DNA of 64,000 nt from Neocallimastix lanati (nom. inval.) (taxonomy: Eukaryota; Neocallimastigomycota; Neocallimastigomycetes; Neocallimastigales; Neocallimastigaceae). The stretch covers positions 119,001 through 183,000 of the forward strand of contig JACVTC010000128.1 in assembly GCA_016946835.1 (NCBI GenBank), written 5' to 3'. This document shows positions 13,645 through 27,169 of the stretch, piece by piece. Position 1 is the stretch's first letter. Each line of letters begins with the position of its first letter. Under the pieces are notes generated by a model, which was not told where the DNA came from, did no database searches, and saw only the letters and a program-made list of their open reading frames with translations. A program made the translations under genes and the position numbers.

Positions 13645-13755
13645 TTATTTATATATATTTTCAATACCATTCTTTGTAAGTTTTCCTTCTCTTTGATCTC
13701 ATTAAATTGCTCTTTATGTTGACGTACAATATCAATAATATACTATTTTTAACAT
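13645..13755 (-). pseudogene. Coding-like orphan exon
   Basis: The minus strand reads openly as IIDIVRQHKEQFNEIKEKENLQRM, a helical, coding-looking string (quoted with its N-terminal part uncertain). It is preceded by a possible acceptor (AAAATAG) and followed by a possible donor (ATG then GTATTG). No partner exons were identified nearby. It may be an exon relic, part of a decayed element, or chance. Confidence 0.25.
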
Positions 13756-13794
13756 TATTATTATAAAATTAATTAAAAAAAAAAAAAAACCCTA

Positions 13795-13945
13795 TTTTTA
13801 TGCCTCAATAATCTCTGTTCGTTTGGTACTAGACTATTGGACTATTTGGGTAGATACCACACTTCATGTAGGAGTATTCAGTTCACTAGGTATCTAAAGT
13901 GTTCCTACTATGCTGTATATTTCATACAGGCTCAAGCATCAAATC
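13795..13945. repeat. GC-richer island, probable decayed repeat fragment
   Basis: The sequence composition changes sharply to mixed bases. On the minus strand it reads GTATCTACCC followed shortly by CAATAGTC, resembling the GTATACCC...CAATAGTC order in the tRNA-like head of the SINE at 51813-52322. No long open frame. Membership in the same family is tentative. Confidence 0.35.
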
Positions 13946-16900
13946 AAATTGTAATTGAAAACACTTCATAATAAGAAAAATTAAATTTGTATTTGAAAGA
14001 TAGAAAGAATTAAATTTTAATAAAAAAAAAAAAAAAATAAATTAAAAATTTATTCAGATTAGTAATATATATATATATAAACTAACATTAAATTTATGGT
14101 AAAAAATTAATCGGGATGAATATATCAAATGAATGACTTCAAGACGATTAATTATTTTTAATATATACATATATATGTTCACTTTTAACTAATGAAATTA
14201 ATATTTCTTGTAAAGAAGCGGTCATAACAATTAAATATTTTTATATATTTTTCTCTTTATGAATACATACACTTACATATATATATATATAATATATATA
14301 TCTCAAATATTTAAATTAACACATATATATATATATATTTTTTTTTATTTATTAATATAATATTATTAAAATATTTATAACACTAAATAAGGGTGATTAA
14401 TATAAATTAATATCTAAAGAAACGAATAAAAAAAATAAAAGTCAGGACAATAATATTTGAAAATCTGTTCAATATTATTTCATAGCATAGCTATTTATGC
14501 ATAGATTTGTTATTCTTTGTATAAGATGATATTAATATATATGTATAAATTATGCATAAATATATATATATTTATGTATATATGTATGTATATGTATAGT
14601 TAATTAATTAAGATATAAAACAATGTACTTAAAAATACAATTTCCATGTAACTTATTTATTTATAGATTTAATATGTTTTAATATAATGTATATATAAAT
14701 TTAATATTCATATATGTTTATATAAATGGATATATATGATTAATTATATCATATATAATTAATATTAATATGCATACTAATGCTAAGCATATATATTTAT
14801 ACATACATATATACATAACCATAAATTTAATCGACTATAATACATTTTATATGATATGATACATGTTGTTGTTTATACTAATAATCAACTATCTTGATGG
14901 TCGGTCTCTTCTGTGATATGCTATAGATACATCAAAAATATTAATTGCTTTATATATAATGATAATTAAAGATGTAGTGAATAAATAGACATTTATTTAC
15001 ACAATAGCTTCACATAAACTATATTTTATAAATTTAATTCAAGAACTCAATAATTAATTTATATCATAATAAGTAATATAATCGAATTCATATTCTTATA
15101 TATAAATATAAATAAAATAAGTAATGTATTAATGATTGATAATTATATTAAAAAAAAAATTATAAATGAAATAAGATTTTAATAAATTTAAAAATTATAT
15201 ACTCAAAAAAATATTAATACAAAAAAAAAAATTGATGATGATACAAGATTTAGATGATATACAATTTATGAATTATACCAAATATACTTGATATAATTTA
15301 ATATTAGCTATTAAAAGCAAAATTAACGAATTAATGATATTTTTTGTATATGATTATTACAAATAAATGATATTTAAATGTATTAATAAATCAATATATG
15401 CAATCGCATTACTAATAATATTTTATTATAATTTATTTTTTACTATTTGATATTATTTAGATAATTTTAAAATATATAAAAAATCCAATAATAATCAAAT
15501 ATATATATATATATATAGAAAAAATAGATATATTAGATATTATTAATAAAAAAGATAAATTATTGATTAAATTAATATTTATTTATTTTAATATTAAATA
15601 TTAAAGAATTAAAATATCTATATATAGTTTTATAATAAATTTGATTAATAAAGACATATTTAATAAGTGAAAAAGAGGAATATAATAAATTATTGAAGTA
15701 GTAGAGAAAATTATAAATATTTATAATTATTAACAATTCTAAATAAAAATATAAATAAAAAATTTATAAATAAATATTATTAATTTAATATAAATAAATA
15801 ATTAGATAGATAAATAGAAAGATAAATAAATAAATATTTAAATATAAGTATAAAAAAATAAATTAATAATTTTTTATAATATTAATTTATAAATAAATAA
15901 ATATTTAAATATAAGTATAAAAAATTAAATTAATAATTTTTTATAATATTAATTTAATAAATATAATATTTGTAATAAATAAATAATTATATCAGATATA
16001 AACTCAATAACAATACTAATACTAATACTAATACTAATATCTTATATAAGTATGTTTTAATCTTTAAAGATATAAACATATTTAAAAATTAGGATATGTA
16101 TATGTGAAATTTTGAGTTAAAGATATGGGATATTATTATTTGTGATGTGAAATTTATAAGATATACATTTCGTTAATGAAGTAGTAATTTATGGTCAATT
16201 AATTAATACTGCCTCCAAAGAGAGAAATTAATAGCACTTATTCATTTTATTTTTATAATTATATTAACATAATTATTACTATTAAATATATTTTCCTGGT
16301 ATATTTTGATTAAACGAATAGTACTTTTAGATTTTCTATATATTACTAAAATGAAATTTTTTTTGTATTTCTAGCAGTAAAATAATAAGTCGAAGAATTT
16401 TGAAAAAAAAAAAAAAAATAAAAATTAAATAAATGAATGAAATATTGACTTTATAAAGCATATCAATAAAAGAAGAAAGCTTTAGAAAATAAAAATTATA
16501 TATTTAGAACAGGATTCACATATAATTTACATATCATTGAGGATTTATCATAACAATTTTTTGCCTTAAATAATATTAAATATAATTTAAAAAAAAATTT
16601 TTCTTTTTTTTAAATTCAATTATTATATTTCATATAATATATAAAGATTGACAATATTAAATATTTTTTATGATTTTTTTTTTTTTGTTTAAGATAATTT
16701 TTATTTTAACATATTTTTATTTTCTAATATTAATGATACCTTTTATTAAAAATGGTAGAAATATTATCTTACTAATTAATGCTACTTCGCATTGAAAGAT
16801 TATTAATTTATTAAAAGATATTTATAATATAATATGACATTTACTTATTTATATTGTATATAAAAATAATATTTTTTAGTATACCTACTAAATAGTATTA

Positions 16901-17037
16901 ATAAAAAAATTTTTTATTTTTAAATACTGACAATTCATTAATAATTTATTTATATTTATTTATTAATAATAAAAAATAAAATCTTAAATCAATAATAAAT
17001 AAAACCTGTTAATACTTTTGTATGAAAATATTAATCT

Positions 17038-17091
<54 letters not shown>

Positions 17092-17910
17092 AATTATTTA
17101 GTTTTTTTTTAGTGTATCATTTCAACATACATTTTTATTAAAAGTTCAAAAGAGGAAAAATTTTTATATATATCATAGTATATTGCAATATATACATATA
17201 TAATGGAGAATTTTCGAATTAAATTTTGAACAAATTTAGATTGTACAAAACTTTAAATAAATTTAATTTAATTTTAATAATAATAAATAAAAAAAAAAAA
17301 AAAAAAAGAACAATTTTTTAGTGGGTTCAAATTTGGGATTAAAAAAAAAAAAAAAAAAAAGTCTTTATAAATTATAAATTCTTCAATAAAAAAAAAGGAT
17401 AATTGATAAATAATAATCAAAATATTAATAAAGTATTTCTAAATTAAATAAATTAAAACATGTATTGAAATAAGTCTTAATATAATTATTATTTGAAAAA
17501 AGGGAAACTCTAACTTTTTTTTTTTTTTACTACAAGTTATTAATCAAAAAAAAAAAAAAAAGATCAATTATATAAAAATGGAGCAATTACATTAATAAAA
17601 AAGTGCAATATTTTTATTTATTACTTTTAGCTTTATAAAATTTAATTACTAAATATTTGTAGAAGTTTAGTTTAAATTATTTATATTTATTATTAATTAA
17701 TAATAATTAAAAATATTCTACTAACAAAAAGATATTAACTTTATACATCTTATCTAATGGTTTGATATTCTATTCTTTTTATATACAAATACTTTAATCT
17801 TATTTTAATTTATTTTATAAAAAGTTTAATTAATAAACTCTAAATATTTTAATACATATTATTTTTATTGATACAAATATATCATTGGTTGGTAAATTTT
17901 AATATAAATA

Positions 17911-18105
17911 AAGTTCTATGGAAAAGAAAAAATTCTGTACCATGTGAAAAAATGGAAACAGTTTAGGCAAATCAGAAATTATAAAAATATGGATGATATT
18001 TGTTTTTATTTCTTATTTCATTACAGAAGAACAATGAAGAATAGAAATTTATGCTATAAACAAAATAAACAAATCAATAAAAGGATAAATAATAAAAAAA
18101 AGTAA
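17911..18105 (+). pseudogene. Coding-like open frame without start codon
   Basis: A 64-codon open frame beginning at an AAG, with no ATG at its left end and a stop at 18103-18105. It encodes a basic, aromatic-rich string including KFYGKEKILYHVKKWKQFRQ. The amino-acid texture is unlike the simple repeats around it and suggests the remains of a coding sequence, possibly from a transposable element. No family is recognised. Confidence 0.3.
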
Positions 18106-19079
18106 ATAATAAAATAATAAAATAATTAATTATTTAAATAATAAAATAATTAAATAATAAAATGATAGAATAATTAATAATTTAAATAATAAAATAATAA
18201 AATAATTAAATAATAAAATAATAGAATAATTAATTATTTAAATAATTATAATAAATGTACAATTTTTAATAATAAATTATGAACAGTTTAATAAAATAAT
18301 TATTATTTATATCTTTAAATATTCATATAAAAACATTTGATTTTTTTTTAAGTGTAAATGTAATATTATATATTGCACTTAGGATACTAAATTATTAATA
18401 GAGATTAAGTTTTTTTTTATCAATTTATTTTCTAGAATGGTCCATAAGATGGTCTATTGTTGCTATTTAATAGAATTAAGTTTTAGTTTTATTAATTTTT
18501 TTAAAGGTTGCTAAGAGTCAGGAATTTAGGTTCACAAATTCTAACAAGGGCAAACAATTTTTCATATACCGTAATTATATTGTGGTCATAAATAGCATTC
18601 TCTTTCAAATACTTTCAATTTATACTTATTGGTAGTTGCTCATAGAGTAATATAGTAAATATAATATTTTTTACATGTGAATGAGATATAATAATAATAA
18701 TAATAATAGTTAATTATATTTTATTGTAATAAAACATTCAATATTTAAATTTCATCTTTATAGAATTATTAATTTATGATTACTTTAATTATAAAAAAAA
18801 TAGAATAAACAAGATATGATAATATACCTATTAATATACTTAATTTTTTTTTATAAACGAGATATTTATTTATTTATTTATAGGTAATAATGAAAATATA
18901 AAGGAAATCAATCTAAAAATACCTCAAAAATAAAATATTTACTAGTATTATAATTTTTTTTATAATTTTTTATAAGTTTCATAAAACTTTAATCAATTAA
19001 AAAAAATATAATTATAATTAAATATTTTTTTATTTTAAATAAATTAAAAAGTTATTATATTTCAACAACAAACAACAAA

Positions 19080-19345
19080 CAATAAATAATAAACAATAAA
19101 TAATAAATAATAAATAATAAATAATAAATAATAAATAATAAATAATAAATAATAAATAATAAATAATAAATAATAAATAATAAATAATAAATAATAAATA
19201 ATAAATAATAAATATAAATAATAAATAATAAATAATAAATAATAAATAATAAATAATAAATAATAAATAATAAATAATAAATAATAAATAATAAATAATA
19301 AATAATAAATAATAAATAATAAATAATAAATAATAAATAATAAAA
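19080..19345. repeat. Heptanucleotide (AATAATA)n array
   Basis: About 37 copies of a 7-bp unit, with one shortened unit near 19212. It lies directly beside the SINE-like island at 19365-19680; another array of the same unit lies on the far side. Confidence 0.9.
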
Positions 19346-19364
19346 TAATAATAATTATTTTTTT

Positions 19365-19680
19365 TATAGACTGAAGACTTTGGCCTTCCCCATATAGTAA
19401 TATGGGTGTATGATTAACTGCCATACCAGTACAGCGTCGGCGCTCTCAAACTCCTCATAAGCAAAGAAACTCCATATAGAAGTACCCTACGCGATCCTCG
19501 AGGGAAAGCAGAGCCAACTATAGGTGGTGTCCATGCCGAGGAACTGGACACAGTAAATCCTCTCAGACAAGGCTTACGCAATGGGATTCTTATAGTGTTA
19601 GAAATAAAGAAAACATACCTGAGTATCGTTTAACCCCTAACCTTTAATGCAAAACCCAGAGGGAAAAATCGTGATGATTT
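19365..19680 (-). mobile_element. SINE-like repeat, degraded copy
   Basis: A GC-richer island bracketed by AAT microsatellites. On the minus strand it begins near 19680. It contains GGTTAAACG...ATACTCAGGT, aligning with the head of the intact SINE at 51813-52322 (GGTTAACGCGTATACCC then TGAGGT). About 220 bp later it contains GAGAGCGCCGACGC...GGTATGGCA, aligning with GAGAGCGTCGACACC...GGTATGGCA in the intact copy. The body between these blocks has diverged. Target-site duplications cannot be read in the repetitive flanks. Confidence 0.65.
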
Positions 19681-19882
19681 AAAATAATAATAATAAAACA
19701 ATAAAATAATAAAATAATAAAATAATAAATAATAAATAATAAAAAATAAAAAATAAAAAATAAAAAATAATAAAATAATATAATAATAAAATAATATAAT
19801 AATAAATAATAAATAATAAATAATAAATAATAAATAATAAATAATAAATAATAAATAATAAATAATAAATAATAAATAATAA
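19681..19882. repeat. AAT / AAAAAT / heptamer simple-repeat tract
   Basis: A mosaic of AAAAT, ATAAT and AATAATA units. It becomes a regular 7-bp array from about 19797. Confidence 0.85.
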
Positions 19883-21914
19883 TAGAAATTAAGTATAATT
19901 TAATAAATTATAATTATATGTAACAAGAAAATATATAAACAATTCTAATATTAAAAATAAAAACAAAACAAATGTCTAATGTCTAATATATATAAATAAT
20001 TATATAAAATTTGTCATATCTGGAAAAGTAATACAAGATCTTATAATTAATAAAGTTTTAAATTTAAGGAGTTTTTGTATTAAGGGTATATTACAATATA
20101 AAAAAATATATTTAAAATATATTAAAAATGTCATAATAAGATGGATAATTTTTATTTATATTTTTTTCACATAGAAATTCTCATTTATTATAATTTAAAG
20201 TTTTCAATCTATTCTTCATAGAAAATTTGTCATATTTACATATCTAAATAATATGTATATAAGAAATTAAGGTATTAAACATCGAATAAAGCTTATGGCT
20301 TATGTCCTAATAATTATTAATCTATATATATTTTACACGAATTTTGCTTATTTTTTTATATCAATAACAAAAATATTAATATTAATAAAAGATAGTAATT
20401 TAAATTATATTTTAAATTATACTAATAAGTATTTTTATATTATTTAATGATAGAGAGAAATATGATAATAATTATAGTGAATTATATATTTAATAATAAT
20501 CAAATAAAGAAATGTGATGATGCATATAATAAAACAATGTTCATTTTTATTTAATATTAATATTATATTTTATATATAAAATATGTGAAATTTTTTTTAT
20601 TTGATATGTGAATTTATTATTTTTTTAATCAATATTAATATATAGAACTATATATAATATATTTATAATCAATTTATATAGTAGTATATTTGAAAAAATA
20701 TAATAATATATTAACTAATTTAAATAGGGAAAATAAATTTTATAAATATGGAAATAAATTTATCTACTTAAAATTGTATTACATATTAATATTAAATATC
20801 TTTCAAAAAAAAAATTATACTATATATATTATTTAAATAGTTAAAATGTACTATAATATATATTAAAATTCCATACTTCAATATTTATATTGCATTTTAT
20901 GATACAGAATGAAGTATATTCAATATATATTAAATAAAATAAAAACTTTATAAAATATTATATTTAATATATATAAATATAATATGATATATATATTTAT
21001 ATATAATAAATATATTAATAAATAATTGCAATATAAAAATAATATATATCATAAATAATTGTGTTAATAATAATCATATAATGATTATTAATAATATAAT
21101 CAAATAAAAAATTTGTTAAAAAATAAAAATATATAAAAAATTTTTAATAACTTAAATAATTATTAAGGTTATATAGATTATAATTAATTATTGATAATAT
21201 AAATATTAAATGTAATTCAAATTTTTTTTTTTTACTCTTCATTTTTATCAAAAAAATTTATATAAAGTTACTCGTCGATTTAATTCTTTTTTTTTTTTTA
21301 TTTTTTTTTATTTAATTATTTACTGGCCCAAAGTAAATAGTATTTTAATTATTAATTTGATTACAAAAGTAATTTTCAGTGAAATTATAAAAGGAAAAGA
21401 ATAAATATATAAATAATAACATGTAAATATTAAAAAAATAAATCAAATTACACAAATCAAAATATCAAAGTATGTAAAAAAAAAAAAAAAAATCTTTATA
21501 TAAAATTTAATAATAATTTAATTACAATAATTATATCATAAGAAATTGAATTTTAAAAGATTTTTTTGAATATATTATTTTAAATTTTAATAGTGTAAAA
21601 ATTATATATATAAAATTTGAACAATATTAATAAAATATATATATATATATATATATATATTTAATTAACATTAATATATATTTTATTATAAAATAAAAAA
21701 AAAAACAAGAAAAAATTAAAATAAAAATTATATATTTATTGTATAAATATAAATCAAATCATAAGATTTTTCAGTTTTTTTATTTATTTATTTATTTATT
21801 GTTTTATTTTATAATAAAATTAATTATTTTTTTTTTCTTTTATTATTATTATTATAATCAAAGTTTATAACCAAAAATTAAAAATATTAAATTAACTAAT
21901 AATCAACATTCAAA

Positions 21915-24569
21915 ATGATACGTAATTCACACAATTCAGCAATTTCATCACGCTCTTCAAAAAATAGTAATTATTCTTTCGTTGATAGTGCGTATAGTGA
22001 TGGTAATCCAAAATCAATAAATTCGCCTTTAAATAGGCCTTATCAATTAAAAATTTCCAATTCACCTTCTTTTCAAAGTCCAAAAATGGGCTATTCAAAT
22101 CATCCAAATAGTAGATATGGTAATGGTCGTCCTATGACAAATGCTTCAATGTCAAGTCAAGGCTCTGCTCGTTCTAATCGTAGTAATAGTAATGTAAGTA
22201 ATAATCAAAGCAGTGTCTCATCTTACGGAGGAATGGCTATGGTAAGTCCACGCATTCAAAATATCCCATCTCCAATAAATCGTACTAGTAATAATATAAA
22301 TTTTCCAATTTCAATGGATATGAAAAATGGAAATTTACCACCAAAAAAAATTATTAAAGCATTCCGTAGTTATACTACTAATAATCCACAAAAAGAATTA
22401 TCTTTTAAAGAAGGTGATTTCTTTTTTGTTGTACAAGAATTGGAAAATCATTATTTAGTTTGTAATCCTTTGGAAAAAACACAAGGTAATTTTATTTTTA
22501 TATTTTAAATTTAATTTTTTTTTTTTTTTATTTTATTTATTATAATTATAATAAGTTCAATTAATGAAGATAAATTTATTTAAGTTAAAATAATGAGTAA
22601 CTTAATGTTAAAATTGTTCAATTTAAATGCTAGAATTTATGAAATAAATAAATAAAAAATAAAATTAAAAATAAAAATAAAAAATAAAATTAAAAATAAA
22701 AATAAAAAATAAAATAAAATAAAAAATATAGAAAATAAGAATAAGATATAATAAAAAAAATATATATAATAAAATAAAATAAATTATTTTAATTTTAATA
22801 ATATATGTTCACAATATAATTAAATATATATCAAATTAGGTCTTGTACCGAAAAATTGTTTTGATGAGGTTGAAAAGAAAAAGAATGCTATAAACATTGA
22901 TGATACAAATGTTAACAATGGAGGCAATTCATTTCTTCCATTACCAGCTAGAGGTGCATCTAAATATAGTCAACATAGTTCTAATAACGGAAGATATTCA
23001 GATGGCTACAGAAGTCCAAATCTAAATGATAATCGTTATAGTAATAATAGTCGTGAAAGTGGTAGGAGAAATTATGATTCTAGAATTAGTAATGAAAGTG
23101 ACAGAAAATATTTAGACGAACGTTATAGTAGAAATGATTATTATGATGATCGAAGAGATTATGATGATAGACGAAACTATGACGATAGAAGAAGTTATGA
23201 CAATAGAAAAAGTTATGATAGCAGAAGAAATTATGGTAGAAACTATGATAGAGATTATGATAGAAGTTATGATCGACGTGATGACTATAGTAGAAATTAT
23301 GATGATAGAAGTTATGATAGACGCTATGATGACAGAGATTATCGTGATAGCTATGATAGGGATTATGATAGTTATGATAGAGACAGAAGCAGAGATAGAG
23401 ATTATGATAGAGATTATAATAGAGATAGAAGCAGAGATAGAGATTATGATAGAGATTATAATAGAGATAGAAGCAGAGATAGAGATTATGATAGAGATTA
23501 TGATAGAGATTATGACCGAGACAGAAATTATAACAGAGAAAGTGATTATGATAGAGATTATGATAGAAAATATGATTCTAAAGATGATAGGAATGATATC
23601 AAAAGTATTACTGAAAGTGAGAAAGATACTATTAGATTTACAGATGTTGAAAGTGATTATGATATTGAATTAGAGGATCAAATTAAATCATTAAACATCA
23701 ATACATATGAAATGACAAACTTTAATTCTAATAAATCATCCAAACATGAAGGTGATGGTAAGAAATTCAATCAAGAAAAGAAACATATTGTAGGTTTTTC
23801 TGAAAGAATTATTACTGCTATAGTTCGTTCAAGCGAACAAAAAGTAATTGATGATGACAATAATGAAGATATGGTATACCAATTAGAAGTATTTAAAGGA
23901 GATGGACAATGTTACATTTTATATCGTACTTATAAAGATTTCCAAAAACTTATCTTTTCATTAATTGATAAATATCCAGAAGAGGCCGGTTTAACGGGAA
24001 AATCTAAGCGTATTCTTCCATATTTATTACCCAAGGATTATATAAATCAGTCTATAATAGATTCATTTCTTCATTATTTAGTTCAAGTTCCACCGGAAGT
24101 ACAATCTGCTGATTCCTTTTTAGATTTTTTCAAAATTCATGGAAAAAACAAAGGTAGAAATTATGGTAATGGTAGTGAAAGTGAAAATGATTCATATTCT
24201 ATAAATGATTATGATGAAGATCATGATCATATTAAAGAAAATGCAAGAAACTTTTCAATATTCTTTGATACTAAAGATGATGAACTTATGAATGGTAATC
24301 TTTTCGGTTCAGATAAAGAAGGTATTAAAATTAAATTTGTATATGGTAAAGAAATTTTTGCTGTAAGGGTCAATAGTAGTATAACCTATGATAATTTATT
24401 GAATAAAGCTGAAAGTTGTATTTTAAGTATAGAAGATAATGCCTATATAGAAAAAATAAGTTATTCTAACGAATTTGGTGCTGATACTAAACTTTATGGA
24501 AATGATGATTTAAAAATGATGATAAAACTATCTTATCCAAAACTTATCTTTTATGTTAATAAGAAATAA
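21915..24569 (+). CDS. Bem1-like polarity scaffold (SH3-PX-PB1)
   Basis: Two exons: 21915-22485 and 22840-24569, 766 aa. The intron 22486-22839 (GTAATT...TTAG) splits the SH3 domain, and joining restores QGLVPKNCF. Domains: Ser/Asn-rich N-terminus 1-140; one SH3 at about 144-202; Arg/Asp/Tyr/Ser-rich repeats at about 255-420; PX at about 505-620 with the phosphoinositide motif RTYKDF; PB1 at about 685-766 with the KIKF lysine of type II PB1 domains. In yeasts this order marks Bem1/Scd2. That protein links Cdc42, its exchange factor Cdc24 (through PB1) and PAK kinase at growth sites. Unlike Bem1, only one SH3 is seen. It also lacks the usual tryptophan pair, having ENHYLVCNPL there. Peptide binding may therefore be altered. 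The function is inferred from architecture. Confidence 0.85.
23125..23580 (+). repeat. In-frame Arg-Asp-Tyr-Ser codon repeats
   Basis: GAT/AGA/TAT/AGC codon repeats within the Bem1-like gene. They include a nearly perfect 42-bp unit encoding RDRSRDRDYDRDYN, present about three times at about 23385-23510. It is charged, disordered sequence between the SH3 and PX domains. Confidence 0.85.
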
Positions 24570-24572
24570 AAG

Positions 24573-24630
<58 letters not shown>

Positions 24631-25090
24631 AAATACATTTAAATAATATAAATATAAAAAAAAAAATTTTTTTTTTTTTTGTTTGACACCAAATACACAC
24701 AAATAAATTTAATACCAATTTTTAATAATTTATATAATCAACGCATTAAATAATTACTGAAGCTTAAAAAAAAATAAAAAAAAATTTTTTTTTATTTAAT
24801 TTCAATTCAATATTTATTACTTAATACATCAAGTATATTATTTAAAAAATAAGTTTTTTATTTTTTTTTTTTTTTTATTATGAAGTAATTTAAGTATATA
24901 ATATTACAAAAAATAAATGAATTTAAAAGCATATGTTTATATATATAAATATTTGTATAAAAAATTTTACAAAAATTAAAATTATACTTATATATATTAT
25001 TTTTTCGAAATATGTTTAATATAAATCATATTAATATTTAATTAAAAAAAAAAAAAGAATATTCAAATAAAAATATGTATATTAGATTTC

Positions 25091-25138
<48 letters not shown>

Positions 25139-25376
25139 CAAAAAAAAAAAAAAAAAAAAAACCTGAAGTTTAAAAAAAGGATTAGAAAAAAATATTAAGT
25201 ATTTAAATTAATTAAAAGTATAATTATTAATTATTATGAAAATATTATATAAAATATATGTATATATTTTTATTAATACATATATATATTTTTTTTAATA
25301 TTTTTTTTTTTTTTTTTTTTTTTTTTTGTTAAAGAAGAAAAAGAAAAAGAAAATATATATATATATTCATCAGTTA

Positions 25377-25440
<64 letters not shown>

Positions 25441-25778
25441 TTATATTTCAAATATTGTTTTTAAAAAATATATATATATATTTAATATTTAATAATTCAT
25501 ATCTATTTTCATTGAAAAAATAAATAAATAAATATTAATAATAGTTTAATTTACAGAAAAAGAAAAAGATTAAGTAATAATAAAAAATAAATCAACTAAA
25601 AATATAAAATTAAAAATTAAAATATTCATTAAAAAATTATAAATTAAATCTAATTATCAAATATAAAATTAATTAAATAACATAAAACAAAAACAAAACA
25701 AAACAAAACACAAAACAAAACAAAAAAAAAAAAAAAAAGAAAAAAAAAAAAAAAAAAGAAAATAATAATAATAATAAT

Positions 25779-25825
<47 letters not shown>

Positions 25826-26378
25826 GCAAAAAATTAACAATGATCAATTAAAAAAACAAATCATGTAAATTTAATTAGTCTTAAATTAAGATCAATGAAT
25901 AGAAAAGATAAAAAAAAAATCATCTTTTTTAAAAAAGAAAGTAAGAATGAATGAATGAAAAATAATAAAATTAATAAATAAAACATATATTTGAATAAAA
26001 ATTTTAATTATATATAGTTTTATGTGTTTCTTTTATCATTATTAATATTATTAAATATTTATTATTATTACTGATTTATATAATTTTTATGAAGTTTATT
26101 TCTTGTTGTTGCTTTATATATATATGTACATCGATTTAAAAACTGTGAAATTATTCATTTATTTTTATTCATTAATTATTATGATTTATTAATAATTATT
26201 TTAAAATAAAACTTTTTTTTTTACTTCTTATTTTTATTTTTATTTTTTTATTTTTTTTTTTTTTGGTCAAATGAATTTGTAATACAATTTCATTTTATAT
26301 CAATATTATAATTTTTTTTTTTTTTTTTTTTTGGTTTTGGTTTTGGTTTTGTTTATTTTGTTTTAATTATAAACCAAC

Positions 26379-26409
<31 letters not shown>

Positions 26410-26734
26410 TAATTAAATTATATAAATTATATATTAATATAAAATATATATATATATATAAAGAATATATAAAAAAAAAAAAAAAAAAAAATACTAATAT
26501 GAAAAATTTGTATAATTATTAATTATCGATAAATATTATTAATTTTCTTTATTATTGAAACTATTTTACTTTTATTTATGAAACTAAATCAAAGGATTTA
26601 CTATAAATTAATTAATCTCTAATAAATTATTAGTAATTCAATTATAATAATATAAGAAAATATTAATTATATATTAAAAAAAGTAAAACAGAAAACAAGG
26701 GCCTGGTAGATAAATTAATTGTAAATTAATTATA

Positions 26735-26765
<31 letters not shown>

Positions 26766-27160
26766 CTGTATAAAAATTTTATTTTAAAATAAATTTATCT
26801 TTATAGAATATTTAAATTGATAATGATTATTAATTTATAGCAAAAAGATTATAATAAAAAAAAATTGAATTTTTATATATATATTAACATTTTATAATAA
26901 TAATATATATTTTATATTATTTTATTGATATTATTTTTATATATTAAAAAGTTTTCGAAAAAAAAAAATATTTATATATATATTTTATATATATGTTTAA
27001 AATAATTAAAATAATGTTATAAAAAAAAAATAAAAAAAAATAAATATTATATATCTAAAGAAAATACACAATTTTTATAACAAATTTTTGATAAATAAAA
27101 TAATTAAAATCGAGAGGTATTCTTATTTGAGAGAAAGATTAATTATTTACGAAATAATAT
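24570..27160. other. AT-rich intergenic region
   Basis: No gene. Contains poly-A after the Bem1-like stop (24579-24627), an ATTATC hexanucleotide array at about 25086-25128, poly-T at 25302-25327, poly-A at 25405-25436, AAT arrays at 25762-25824, GGTTTT repeats near 26332-26350, and AT dinucleotide runs. Confidence 0.7.
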
Positions 27161-27169
27161 TATTTAATT

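Larger units (their letters stand above)
12208..21914. other. Long gene-poor AT-rich region (about 9.7 kb)
   Basis: No intact gene was found. Contents listed separately: an ATT array at 12359-12415, a coding-like orphan exon near 13645-13755, a GC-richer island at 13795-13945, a coding-like frame at 17911-18105, and heptamer arrays flanking a SINE-like island at 19080-19882. Long poly-A runs occur at 17042-17090 and 17341-17360. A short ACTAAT array lies at about 16013-16036. AT dinucleotide runs are scattered throughout. Confidence 0.6.

Noticed and set aside
19062-19424. 120-aa frame of FIIYYLL repeats
   Set aside because: Translation of the heptamer array running into the SINE-like island; not a gene.
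19415-19450. 5S rRNA fragment (CCATACC...CGTC..CTCTC)
   Set aside because: The motif spacing is too short compared with 5S rRNA, and the rest of the gene is absent.
23134-23673. 179-aa Met/Ile/Glu repeat frame
   Set aside because: Frame-shifted shadow of the Arg-Asp-Tyr repeat in the Bem1-like gene.
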